Assembly (NCBI RefSeq): GCF_028554725.1 | Contig: NC_071671.1 | Coordinates: 65,466,001 to 65,530,000, forward strand | Direction: 5' to 3' | From: Zeugodacus cucurbitae | Taxonomy: Eukaryota; Arthropoda; Insecta; Diptera; Tephritidae | DNA: 64,000 nucleotides | In this document: in pieces, positions 24,065 to 34,632 of the stretch | Layout of the letters: each line of letters opens with the position of its first letter | Numbering within the stretch: the first letter of the stretch is position 1 | Position numbers and translations under genes: made by a program | The notes under the pieces: generated by a model | The model's input: the letters and a program-made list of their open reading frames with translations, nothing else | Databases searched by the model: none | What the model was told of the DNA's origin: nothing

Positions 24065-24517
24065 ATGTTATCGATAACTATACGGTTAAGTGTGTTGCAT
24101 TATGTCAATTCAGACAAACCGCCAAATTGGGCGTCTCTTCACTTCCGCTTTATTTCATTTTATAGCAGTCGATTAGAAATGTGTGAAGGATCTAAATTGC
24201 GAATAGTTAGTCTTAGCACTAATTTGTTTAAAATATTTCACAATGTTAACATTTTACCGATGCTTAGGAATACAATTGGATGTGGTAAGGCATTATAAAA
24301 ATATTCTTTTGAGAAATTGATTATAAACATTTATTTAAAGGAAACCTTTAGATCCGTAGTTGCAATGTTAACAAAGTACTCACTCTAAGGAACGGTTAAA
24401 ATGAAGGCAATATGCAAGCTTTTGGTTGAATTTCCACGGAATGGGATATTAAAAATGTTTTATGACGCTTTAGTTGCTTTGTATACCATAAAGGGACTGG
24501 AGTACATCAGTTTTTAA
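24065..24517 (+). CDS. Predicted small two-exon protein, function unknown
   Basis: Exon 1 is 24065-24284 (phase 1, donor TGTG|GTAAGG). After a 105-bp intron with acceptor CTCTAAG|GAACGG, exon 2 is 24390-24517, in frame to TAA. The protein is 115 residues from the first ATG, or 77 from the ATG at 24179, which the nearby DRE makes attractive. It is basic and hydrophobic and could carry a mitochondrial-type N-terminus (LSTNLFKIFHNVNILPMLRN); the C-terminus reads FYDALVALYTIKGLEYISF. No family is recognised. It is head-to-head with spin and tail-to-tail with the MADF gene, ending about 270 bp from the latter's stop codon. The intron is inferred from phase and consensus only, and its acceptor pyrimidine tract is weak. 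Confidence 0.4.
24069..24076. promoter_or_regulatory. DRE motif TATCGATA
   Basis: A perfect 8-bp DNA replication-related element, bound in flies by DREF or BEAF-type factors in housekeeping promoters. It overlaps the first codons of the 24065 frame. Transcription may therefore start just downstream, with translation starting at a later ATG (24179). Confidence 0.6.
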
Positions 24518-24556
24518 ACAAGTATGTATATTTGTTACATACATATTTTGTACATT

Positions 24557-24562
24557 TTTATT
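24557..24562 (-). terminator. AATAAA poly(A) signal of the MADF-BESS gene
   Basis: AATAAA on the minus strand, about 225 bp past the stop codon at 24786. It is the first canonical signal in the 3' region. Confidence 0.5.
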
Positions 24563-24785
24563 ATTCTGTTATTTTTACATACATATTTTGTGTCAAACAA
24601 AAAATATGCTTATTTACTCAAAAGTAAAATTATTGCTATTTAAAAACAATTTTTGGCTTACAGCAATTACTTAACTCTTACATATGTGTTGCTTATATCT
24701 CACTTTTGTGTTCAGTTTAGATTTATATAATCTAAGGAATTCAATACTATGCAGAATGTATACAATTACACCTTCAAATATTACC

Positions 24786-26342
24786 TTATGATTCCTCTGG
24801 TTCAGTTTTAATTGTTATTAAAGCATTGAACAATACACGCATAGCTTTGGCTTGCTTGGCTTCACTCATTTCTGATATAATTGCAGCAACAGTTTTACCA
24901 AATAAATTTATTGAATCATTCGTCATGTTCTCGCTGCAATCTTGGGTTGAACTAAAGAACTTCTCCTCATTTCCATTTGACACAACCGTCTTTTCTCTGC
25001 TGTCTTCAATTCTTTGACCAAATAGATCATTATCCGCTGGCAATGACAAAGGATCTATGAGAAATTCCTTTTTGCAAACTAAAGGTGGAGAGTAACATGT
25101 ACCTAAAGATTCATTAGCTTCTGCACAGTCATGTTTTAGTCTTTTGCTTTTTATCGCAACCATATTTGAATCTTTCAGAGAATTCTTTGTGCAACGATAA
25201 CTGAAATTTTACTTGATTATTAGAAGCACACTTCATTTGTTTATAAGTGAACTTACGGTCGTAGCTTTATGGAATCTCTTAAAAAGGATAGAGAGTTAAA
25301 TAAAGGCCATTGAACAGATAAACTGGCATCACGCTTTATTTCTCTGGTATAACGCTCTCGCAAGCTTTTCCATCTGTTGTAACATGCTTCAACTAAAAAT
25401 CAGTTAAATTTATCGCTTGTTAAGATACCAAAAGATTTTTTACTGACCGCTTACACCCATTTGTTCGGATATTTCTAACCAGGATTTTGCCTTCAGGTTA
25501 GAATATTTAATCCCTTTGTTGCTGTAAAGTACATCATGATTACGTACCAATTTGATTAGCAACTCCTCGTCCACTGGAAAATATTGTAGATATTAATCAA
25601 ATTATCAAATAGCTGTTCAATATAATTTCGTTTCCTTCACAACACACTTGTTTTCTACGAGACGGGTATACGTATATGCTTACCTTCTTCTATTACTGTT
25701 CGCGCTCTGAAATTAAACGTTTTGTTTAAAAGTTAATTAATATTTTAGCGCAGACTTACGGCCTTTGTTTTATGAATTTCCTTAAAAACGAAAGTGGCCC
25801 AAATAAAGGCCATCCTACTACGAAGTTGGGGTTAGTTTCAACTTGTTTGAGCTCTCTGGTATAACGTTCCCTCAGACATGTCCACCTTTTGATGCATTCC
25901 TCTGCTGTATTAGACAAAAAAAAGAATATTCTCAATGCATGAAATAAAATAAATACATTTTACAAACCAGTCATGCCCATATCCTCTGCGATTTTAATCC
26001 AAGAATCCCTTTTATTCTCTGTACCTTGAAATACAGCACCATGTTTGTTGTAAATTATTTCATGGTTTTCAACCAATTCTATTAGCCTCACGTCATCGAA
26101 GATTCTGCAAGATTATAAAGTGTGCATAACATAAAATTAAAAAAAAAATAATATTAATGCAATTATGATTATTATCAGTGACATTGCTTGCAACATAATA
26201 TAGGCTTTTTTGTCACGACAAATAATTTTGAACTTTTTCAAAAGTCTTCCTCGTTGCTGGCACTGGCTTTTTTTGCTTTGCCGTATAAATGGTTGTTTTT
26301 TATTAAAAAAAAAACAGTTATTTACCCCGAAAAATTACTCAT
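24786..26342 (-). CDS. Double-MADF, BESS-motif DNA-binding protein (seven exons)
   Basis: MADF-BESS proteins (Adf1 family) are fly transcriptional regulators: MADF is a Myb/SANT-like DNA-binding fold and BESS mediates protein contacts. Exons by consensus and phase are 26326-26342, 25968-26104, 25760-25904, 25684-25706 (23-nt microexon), 25448-25573, 25257-25392 and 24786-25200. They sum to 999 nt, or 332 residues. MADF1 is at about residues 7-98 (DVRLIELVENHEIIY, CIKRWTCLRERYTREL, FGPLSFLRKFIKQRP). MADF2 is at about 109-195 (EELLIKLVRNHDVLY, CYNRWKSLRERYTREIK, LSFLRDSIKLRP). A BESS-like motif is at about 290-325 (NLFGKTVAAIISEMSEAKQ). Exon 1 (MSNFS) is the least certain part. A sumoylation-like IKTEPE is near the C-terminus. 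The orthologue is not named. Confidence 0.82.
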
Positions 26343-26649
26343 TCTTTAAAAACACTTTCTTTTATTTGGTAAAGATTCAATAATACATTCATTTAAGATA
26401 CGATTTTCGCGAAAACAATGTAAAATTGTACAAATTGCTCAGCATAGTAAATATAATTCAGAACTGTCAACAAATTCCATTGGAAACATAAATAAAACAA
26501 TTGTGAACAGTTGGCCTTAAGCAGAGTTGCCAAGACTCTAGCTGTCGTTAAATAAATATTTCGATTTGCTAGGTTACAATAACAGCAAATATGTTATTTT
26601 CCAAATATTTTTGTGATTTGAATAAATAAAGGGATTTTCAATAAGAATT
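26343..26649. promoter_or_regulatory. Upstream region of the MADF-BESS gene
   Basis: AT-rich sequence directly upstream of the inferred start codon at 26342. It should contain the 5' UTR and promoter. No TATA box or other motif was recognised. Confidence 0.35.
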
Positions 26650-26975
26650 CTTAAAGAGTTTAAAACAAAAATGGTTTGGGATTCCATTGAAATACTTTAT
26701 TCTTTATGAAAGCACATGGGATGCTATGTATGGAACTGGATTTCTTTTGCATGGCCACCACGGGCAAGCTTGAAGAAGTCCAGACGCTGAATCCTATTTG
26801 CGATCGTTTTCAATCATAAATCGGCCGATACAGCTGCAATTTCATGTTCGATATTCCCATAAATTTCATCAATCGTCGCTGGCTTATTGGCATAGACATA
26901 GACTTGACGAAGCCCCACAGGAAATAGTCTAACGGCGCCAAATTGCACGACCGTGGCAGTTGTTAATTCGACATA
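26650..26975 (-). mobile_element. Degenerate mariner-family transposase relic
   Basis: Reading the minus strand with frameshifts gives SCNLAPLDYFLWGFVKS, then NKPATIDEIYGNIEHEIAAV and QRLDFFKLARGGHAKEIQFH. These are the last catalytic aspartate region and C-terminus of a mariner transposase. Internal stops and frame changes make it a pseudogene. It is broken at about 26975 by a CATA microsatellite and the rest of the transposase is missing. It differs in sequence from the intact element at 37220-38526. Confidence 0.75.
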
Positions 26976-28190
26976 CATACATATACATATATGTATATGT
27001 TTAATTAGCGTTAGAAATGTTTCAAATTTAGTGGTGTGGTGATTCGATTTTTGATCTGGCGATTGTCAAAAATTTTCCCAAATTATCGTAGGTTGCCTTA
27101 TTGGCCAGAAAGCAGTTTTCTGGGATTCAAAAGGTGTAAATCTGTATCGATTACCTGGAGACTGACAAAACGGTCACTGAGTTCCACTATGTCGAATTGA
27201 TTAATTATGCCTGGAACTGATGTCCAAAACATTGCATTCTCCATTCTCTAACGGCATGCGACTTTAGATCAGATATAGGGCGTTATTGCATAAAAATTTA
27301 AAATCTGAACATTTAATGGACTTTTTGAGTTCCGAAATTTCAAGGGTAATTTTGTTTTTGTTCATATCAGTTGAGTATTTATTGTCGGTGCCTCGTTCCA
27401 TTGTTTATTGGGCAATATCAAATTACTAAAATTTATTCATTATTTGCTGTTGTCGCACGCTTCACAAATGACGTAAATAGATTTTCGTGACAGGAATTCC
27501 GAACAATCGAAACATTTTTGACAAACTTTCGGCACTCTCAATTTTACTTTAAACATTTTGAGTTTAGAAATTGGTTGAACAATTAAGTGCCCGCCAGTTA
27601 GTTAAGCATGTTACGCATGAAGTAATCTTTACGATCTTTATGGATCTCAAATAAATGTCTGGGAATGTAGGTTACATTTGGAATGGATGCACCTTGACTG
27701 TGGTAAAATCTGATAACTTTTATGATTGAGTTACACAACATGTTATTTAGGTTTATAACTAAACGTTTTTCATAGCACCCAGCTATTCGTGAATTTAAGT
27801 ATATATGTATTATATAGGCTCGACGTTGGGTGTGCACTCAGAATTTTTAATAAAAAACATTATCGAATCTTCATCACTTGCGGTTTTTGCTTACACTTTC
27901 AACCCCTGCTGCATACAAATATCACTCGGTATGTCTGTGAGAGTCCCACCTCCCCGACACACAGCACTCGTATGTAAATACCGCAAGAAACTGGGCATCA
28001 CACATTAAATGACTTCATAATTTCAACTACTGATCAGTAATAAATAAACAAAATGGACATACGCAATTCGTAAGATTATGATGGGCGCCTCATGATGCAT
28101 ACAAATCAATGTCGTGAATCTCCTAAAATGTGCGTAAAATGCTTGAAAGCAGTTAATTAATTCATTTCGTTCTTTTGAGTTCCTCATTTT
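26976..28190. other. Intergenic spacer with unassigned short ORFs
   Basis: It holds two minus-strand frames of unknown meaning. One at 27440-27556 (38 codons) has a CxxCxxC-x12-CxxC pattern. One ends at 27598 and carries the stretch ASIPNVTYIPRHLFEIHKD. Neither is recognised and both may be transposon remains. Confidence 0.3.
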
Positions 28191-28197
28191 CTGAAAA

Positions 28198-28233
28198 TAT
28201 AAATACACTGTTCGGTGCCGCCCAAAGATCAGT
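28198..28233 (+). promoter_or_regulatory. TATA box and TCAGT initiator of the Gly/His-rich gene
   Basis: TATAAATA at 28198-28205 lies about 32 bp ahead of the arthropod initiator TCAGTA (28229-28234), whose A at 28231 is the likely TSS. The spacing is ideal. The leader would be about 49 nt. Confidence 0.75.
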
Positions 28234-28279
28234 AGTTAATCGCACAAAGGAGCCTCAGGTGTACGCCGTCACACAAAAA

Positions 28280-28564
28280 ATGGATAGTAAAGATACACGG
28301 ATTGTGTTGCTGCGCATGTTGGTGGTGGCCATTATATTGACATCGGTTGCAGCGCATTCAAAATTCATACCATCATACGGCAAACCCAATAAGATAATAA
28401 CGAAACCGATCGTTGTGAAGCCCGTTATTGTGAAGCCGGTTATTTTAAAGCCTGTGCCCGTTCCAGTGCCAGTTCCAATTGGCGGCGGTGGTTGGGGTGG
28501 TCATGGACATGGTCACGGTCATGGCCATGGACATGGTCATGGGCATCATGGACATCATGGCTGA
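28280..28564 (+). CDS. Small secreted Gly/His-rich peptide
   Basis: A 94-residue single-exon protein. The start is chosen as the first ATG after the predicted TSS. Residues 1-25 form a signal peptide (RIVLLRMLVVAIILTSVAA), with cleavage likely before HSKF. The mature part has imperfect KPVIVKPVI-type repeats, then PVPVPVPIGGGGWGG, then a (GH)n tail ending HHGHHG. Such low-complexity secreted proteins occur in insect cuticle, eggshell, silk and metal-binding or antimicrobial roles, but no specific family is assigned. The His-rich tail could bind metal ions (inference). A leader of 49 nt and AATAAA at 28668 complete a compact TATA-driven gene, which suggests strong, restricted expression. Confidence 0.75.
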   Translation: MDSKDTRIVLLRMLVVAIILTSVAAHSKFIPSYGKPNKIITKPIVVKPVIVKPVILKPVPVPVPVPIGGGGWGGHGHGHGHGHGHGHGHHGHHG

Positions 28565-28667
28565 ATATAGATAATTTTTAATTATTAATTTTTTCTTAAA
28601 TTTAATAACTGTCACTGTCTTCTGGAATTTTAAAATCATAAGTGTAAATTGCGTAAATAGCTGTAGA

Positions 28668-28673
28668 AATAAA
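28668..28673 (+). terminator. AATAAA poly(A) signal of the Gly/His-rich gene
   Basis: Canonical hexamer about 104 nt after the stop codon. Confidence 0.65.
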
Positions 28674-29318
28674 AAATAAGTGTTATGAAATATATTGACA
28701 GTAGTTTTGGTCCTCCACTCACCAGAATTTACCAGAATTTACCAGAAAGTGTTACCTTACGTAAAAGAAAAATGATTGAGCAAAAATTGCATAGTTAAAC
28801 AGGCAGGAAGGATTAGTGAATTAATCTCTGAGATATGAATATGTTGAAGCGCCAGTAATAGTTCATATTATGAGTAATGGGAGGGCTTGTTCATTCACTT
28901 TACAATTGACCTTTAATGGGGTATGCAATGCCTTAAGTTAGATCACTTTTTCTACAAATGCGACTAAAATTCGGACTAAGCTTCGGTTTATCTAGTATGT
29001 AATTCCCACGACAGTCAATTCTACATTACCGAAATTTAACAGTATTTTGTGATGAATTTGGCATTCCAACCACAGACATTTTAGTCTTTACAGATGTTTC
29101 ATTCGTTCGTAATAGAATTTTGATTGAAATCGTAACTCTCCACAGAGTAAAGCCTACGGAACATAAACCTTTACTGATGTCTATGGACATAATTTGAGGA
29201 CTTAAGTTTCTAAATCGTTACGTACCGTTATGCCCCTTATGGTCGGATCGGTTTTTCTTGAAATTCTTTTTCGCTCAGACGTTGAATGATTCATTTTTGA
29301 TTATTTCTCTTGTCTAGT

Positions 29319-29357
29319 ACTTGTAGAGTTTTTTAGTTCGTCGAGAGAGGACTTTAC
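29319..29357 (-). mobile_element. 39-bp scrap of the RTE-like LINE
   Basis: It contains CTTGTAGAGTTT and GTTCGTCGAGAGAGGACTTT, the same two blocks that are adjacent in the RTE copies near 11402 and 15940. The surrounding sequence does not match, so this is an isolated fragment. Confidence 0.65.
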
Positions 29358-31680
29358 CTCGAAAGAATGGTCGGGCAAAACTATATTTTTATAAAATAGT
29401 AAAAATGTCTCCTTTTTCGGGAGGGACTCATTTTTCTGAACGCCCGTTCTGATCTCAAACATTTCGGCACCTCTGGATCTAGATATTAATGGTTGGTTAA
29501 AACAAACAGAGATAACAAGAGTATCTAAATCAAATTTCTATTAAGCGATTCATATTTTAGACTATAGAATTCACGTAGAATCAAGTAAAGATACCACCCG
29601 ACTTCTCTTAAATAACGATACAAACAGACCTTAGTCCTTAGCCCCTAATAACTCTGGAATATATTCAAAAATGCATACCAATAAGGGAAATTCCCATAAT
29701 ATTTGCAACTGCAAGTACAATACAAAGGATGTTACGTCTGCGAAATTTCTCAATAACATTGCTCCTTTATATGTTTGTATGTATGTTTGCATCTTGGGAA
29801 AACTGCAACATTCACCACCACTAGAAGAGGGGCGCCTCACACTGGCGCACGACATGTATTCACTGACTGAGGATATCATTATTTCGCACTCGTGCCGCAT
29901 AAAAAATGGATGTGGCAACAGGTTGCGCCCGCGATAAAAGGGTAGTTAGTTCAATTCATCAACAATACACCAAATACAATTCACCATTCAAATGCCATTT
30001 TGTCCATATGGCCGCTCGATGAGTAGTGACAGCATTTGAATGACCTTTGTTTGTGTTGTTGGGCTTGTAGTTCATCCGTTTGTCAAAGGAGCTGCCTTGT
30101 AATCATTTACACATACAAATAGACATATCGACAATTGTCATTATAATCAATGGCAGTACCGTTATTAAGCGCTGCACTATCAAGTGGCGGTGTAATGATA
30201 ATGAAACCATAATTATTGTTATATTATCCATGGAAACCTTGTTGTGGGATTAATGGAAGCGACTTGTTGTTGCTTATGTTGTTATATTGTTGCAGAAGTT
30301 TATAAAAATATATTTATGAAAAAAATAAAAATGTGTTAAAAACTTATTTATAAGCGATTTTTTTTTGTTTTTAATAAAACCATATTATTAACTAAAAAAA
30401 TTAGTTATTAAAAAAAATATTATTTTTATTTTAATTTTTTTTTAATGTTTTTTTTTTGGAAATATATTATTTGTTGATATGTATTGTGGTTTTTGTTTTG
30501 TCAAATAAAAAATTATGGTTAGGTCGAGCTGATTTTTAAACCTTTTCTGCGGTTTATCGAAATAAAAATATTTATGAAATTCCAAAAAAAAATTTTCATT
30601 GAAAATTATGACACCGACGTTAGTAACCTCCATCAATTCAATGTCCAATAAGAATTATGAAATAACGTTACAATTTTCACGCGAATTTATGCTTATTTTT
30701 TTCCCTTTTAGGTGTATGAGAGAATGCATAAAGAAAAAAAATAATTCCTGTTTATCCGTATGTGCTTTATCATTCGCTGCGAGCGCGCTTTGTAATCAGC
30801 ATCAGGAGCAGATCTAACCGCGTATTAACAGCCCAACAAATAATCGAGTGAGTAACAAAAGTTATTATCTTGTAAGAGTGCATACAATTGTGTTTGTGTG
30901 AATGTGTGTGTAAGATACTGAATTACTAAAGGATAGTTGTGTGTATCACTTGAATGCTTTGATATCTTTATTATAAAAACAGGAGGTTAACGATGCGTAA
31001 ACTTAATTTATTTGATTTCGATTTAGAAATTATTTTGAAATAAATGCTGTATAAATAAACCGTTAACTAAAGATTTTCGAGTAAATTAAAAAAATAAATA
31101 TATGAAACGAAATTGTGTTACGTAACGAAGTTCAGTCACGCAGTATATAGATCACGATCATAGTAATTTTAATAATCCTAGTGATTTAATAATTTTTTGG
31201 AAATTTGGATGTAATACTCGGATGATTGAAAACATAAAATTGGTGTGCTGCCACCTGTTTGTAATTTTTATTTGAATAATTTATAATTTTATACCAAGAA
31301 ACAATGTGAATATTAAACTGTTGGGTCTTAAAAAAATTTTAAGAGTGTTGCCACTTATTTATAAAATTTCAATTTTCATCAAATATCTTAAGAAAATTCA
31401 ATTTTTTATAAATAATAAAAAAAAAACAAATTTTTTTTATAATATTTTCAGCATTTCAGCGAGTACACAAAATCATGTGTCCAACAGTCTCACTTTTCCT
31501 CACAACAGGGTTACATCCCTTTCTTGCAATGCTACTATCTGTATGCGATTGCCTTGTGGGTGTGTTTGGGTTGCCGTTTATTTCTTTTTGATTTGTTTGT
31601 TTTTTTGGTTTTTTGTTTGCTACTGTGGAAAGCAGGCGCGCGCAGTGGCGCAAGTACGTGGATTAGCGCCTGCTCCTGCG
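29358..31680. other. AT-rich intergenic spacer
   Basis: Long A/T runs, especially 30300-30600. The somewhat GC-richer stretch 30720-30850 contains an acceptor-like CCCTTTTAG but no supportable exon. No gene was recognised. Confidence 0.5.
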
Positions 31681-31692
31681 ACATGTCAACAG

Positions 31693-31700
31693 TATATAAG
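31693..31700 (+). promoter_or_regulatory. TATA box of an unidentified plus-strand gene
   Basis: TATATAAG preceded by a GC-rich block (GGCGCGCGCAGTGGCGC at about 31635). The expected TSS lies near 31722-31728. Confidence 0.6.
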
Positions 31701-31723
31701 CCGCTTGCAAATTTCCTAAGACA

Positions 31724-31941
31724 ACACATCGTAAGCGACATCTGAACGCGTTTGGTGCTTCACACACAAAAAACCAAAGTCAACAAACCGAAAAAAGGTA
31801 ATATATTTAACCTTAAGGAAGTTGACTGTTTCAAAATTGTGAGATTTTAAATAAACTGTGTCACTTTTTACGCTTACAGTTTGCATACAGCAACAGTTCT
31901 TTGTCGATTACATTACAAACAACAACAACATTAGCAAAATG
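31724..31941 (+). other. 5' leader exons ending at ATG of an unidentified gene
   Basis: Leader exon 1 (about 31724-31797) ends AAAAAAG|GTAATA. After an 82-bp intron (acceptor CGCTTACAG), leader exon 2 (31880-31941) runs through an A/C-rich leader to CAAAATG|GTAAGT. The start codon is thus the last codon of the exon, in phase 0. This layout is common in insect genes whose second coding exon begins with a signal peptide. The next exon was not recognised in the window, so the product is unknown. If unspliced, the ATG opens only 28 codons. Confidence 0.5.
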
Positions 31942-34632
31942 GTAAGTGAACATAATTATTTTATAGAAAAAAGTGGTATAGTTTTAGGCGCTGAAACAGT
32001 GAAATTTGATTTTTTTGCGATATAGTTTTTTTAGTTACAAGTGAAGAATTACAATGAATTATAGCGTTTTTTTTAATAATATTAATTTGATTTGACTTTT
32101 TTCTTAAGTAAAAAATTAAAAAAACAATTTTATCAAAAAACAAAGAATATTAAAATATTTTTCGAATTACAGTTTTGTCTAAATTTCAGTATCTTAAAAA
32201 AAAACTCATAAATGTGGAGAAAGTTTTTTTTAGTTTCAAGTACAGTTTTTTTGAAATTTAGGATCAACATTTTTAATAAAAAAATTTTGATTTTCTTCAA
32301 CTCACATTGCTTAAAAATATGTGGGCCACTCTGTTATGGCTTAAAGTTAATTCTAAATATTAATAATAATTAACTTCATTAACAAGTAGTTTATATACTT
32401 TTTGAAAATATACATAAAATACGAATAAACTTGTTATTAATTTTTTATTTATTTTTTTTATTTTAATTTAAATTTTTTTTTTCAAAAATCGTTATAAAAA
32501 TATTTCAAAAATTGCTAATTTTGACTATATTGATATTTTTAATACAATATTTAAAGCACTTATAAACTAATTTGAAGTCTTGAAAAAATTATAAAAAAAA
32601 GAAATTTCGAAAACACATTTCAATCATCATTTCCATATTCATTAAAAGCTGCCAAGCTAAAATCGTCAATGGAAAGTTTTCAAACAACCATATCAACTTA
32701 ATTGAATAAGTCAGTCAGTCGAGAGCTTGCCTGTTATCTTTCTACAATGCTGATACTTTGCTAAATAACTCATTACTTAGTAATCGCATTGAGAGCTCTT
32801 TCTTTCCGAGCTTCGACAAGTATCAAGTATCAGAACAATTGAAAAGTAGCATTTGAGCTACCTACACGATAAGACGCCACTGCTCTCACTGTACTTTGCT
32901 AATCCTTTCAATAGCTTACAGAGCCACTCATATATGTATATATATAGAACGCTTATAAAAAATAAGCGTGTATAGAATTAGCCTCATTAATAACCACAGC
33001 CAATTGAACTATTTATAAAGAATTAATTGTTATAAAAATAGCAAATGTACGAATTACATTCACACTCATTAGTGTACAAACAAAGTTGAAGTTGTACATT
33101 GTATGTATGTATTTTTGCTTGTCATGCGAGAAACCGAAGACTTAGAAAACAAACTTGCTCCCGCAATGCTGTTGTTATTGCTATTTGCTCATACAAAGTG
33201 ATCGACAAAAGTGTGTGCACAATTATTTGCTTACATATTTGCTGAGTGTGCGCAAACCCGATTAAATTTTTTAATCCCGAAAATTTCGGGATTTAAATTT
33301 TTTCATTTCGGGATCCTTAAAGTAGATAATTTTAACTTTTCCAGAAGGAATTATAAAGTTAGTACATTTCGGGACTACAAAATTTTTGTGTCGGCATCCC
33401 GAAAGTAGTCAATTTGAAAATTTTTCATAAGGGAACTAGAATAATTTTGAAAAGTTTTGAAGAAAAAAAAAAACAAAAACATATTTGTTCATTTGTTTCA
33501 TTTGATCTAAAATAGAATTTGCGAATTGCCATAAATCTTATAAATACAAATACACGAGAGTTATATGTACAACTAGGTGTGATGCTCGTACATTCATGCA
33601 AAAGTTCACATTTGATTTGATATCTCATTACAAACCACATTTCACAATGCATATCGCATTTTATATGCTGTTTTGCGGTTTTTCATCGAACAAATGTTTG
33701 TAAAAATCAAACAATCGCTGCAGTCTGAAGCTAATGCCTAGCATCTATTCAGCGCTCACGTGTGTTTATTCAATGGTTTATTGATAGTTATTAAAGCGTT
33801 TAATATCTATTTAATATTTACGACTGCACACACACACCCTCTCTTAGATACATACACACGCTCACACACACCCATAAAGTCAACTCCGTTTTTTACTGCT
33901 ATTTTAGTATCGACTTATATCGGCTTAAATGCCGCATTTTGTATTTATTGCGGAGTTGTGTAGCTATTTTTAGCTCGACTTTCATTCGCTTGTAGTAGAC
34001 GTTAGGCATTACGGTTAACAACCATTGTTATTTATAGTCCAATGTGAACATAATGTATGCGTTTTTAATCCGCTCGTGTTGTCGATTGACACGCTGAATG
34101 TTGTTTAATAATTAAATTTTCATGTTTAAAAGATTTGTATTGTGTAATCTAAATCGTCTTAACCCCAACAACAACATCACTTAATAAGTGTTAATATACA
34201 TTTACTGCAGCGTTGTGATTTTTCTACTGCGTGGAAGTAAAAATAAATCAGCTTTCTTACTTTTATCGGGACGAAGATTTTACACTCAAATCGCAAATGC
34301 GAGTAATTTAGACATTATGGAAATTTTTAATATTCAGTAAAAAAAAAGTGAAAAAAGAATTGACTGAGAATGCATTCATACAGTTGGCACGTGTTATTTT
34401 TAAAAAGATAAATAATACACTATACAGAAGACCACAGCCGAAGTCCCATTTCTTCGACTGATTTTGATACACTAGAAATTTTAAACTATCTTAGAAAGAG
34501 ACCTCAACAGCACGTGGTATAGACTTGATCGGTTCCAAATCGTGAAATATGCCTTTGTCGTAGTAATCGTGTTTCATTTAGGATACTTTGGTGCACCATA
34601 ATTCTAGCGATTTGACTGCCATTGGCGTATTT
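31942..34632 (+). other. Probable intron, very AT-rich
   Basis: It follows the GTAAGT donor at 31942. No exon was recognised. It holds a hairpin-rich TTCGGGAT cluster at 33264-33400 and a run of CACA near 33825-33870. Confidence 0.4.
33264..33405. repeat. Cluster of TTCGGGAT / ATCCCGAA motifs with hairpin
   Basis: AAATTTTTTAATCCCGAAA is followed after one base by its near-complement (33264-33300), giving a strong hairpin. Further TTTCGGGA or ATCCCGAA copies occur near 33306, 33366 and 33396. The same motif clusters again at 58925-59106. Confidence 0.6.
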
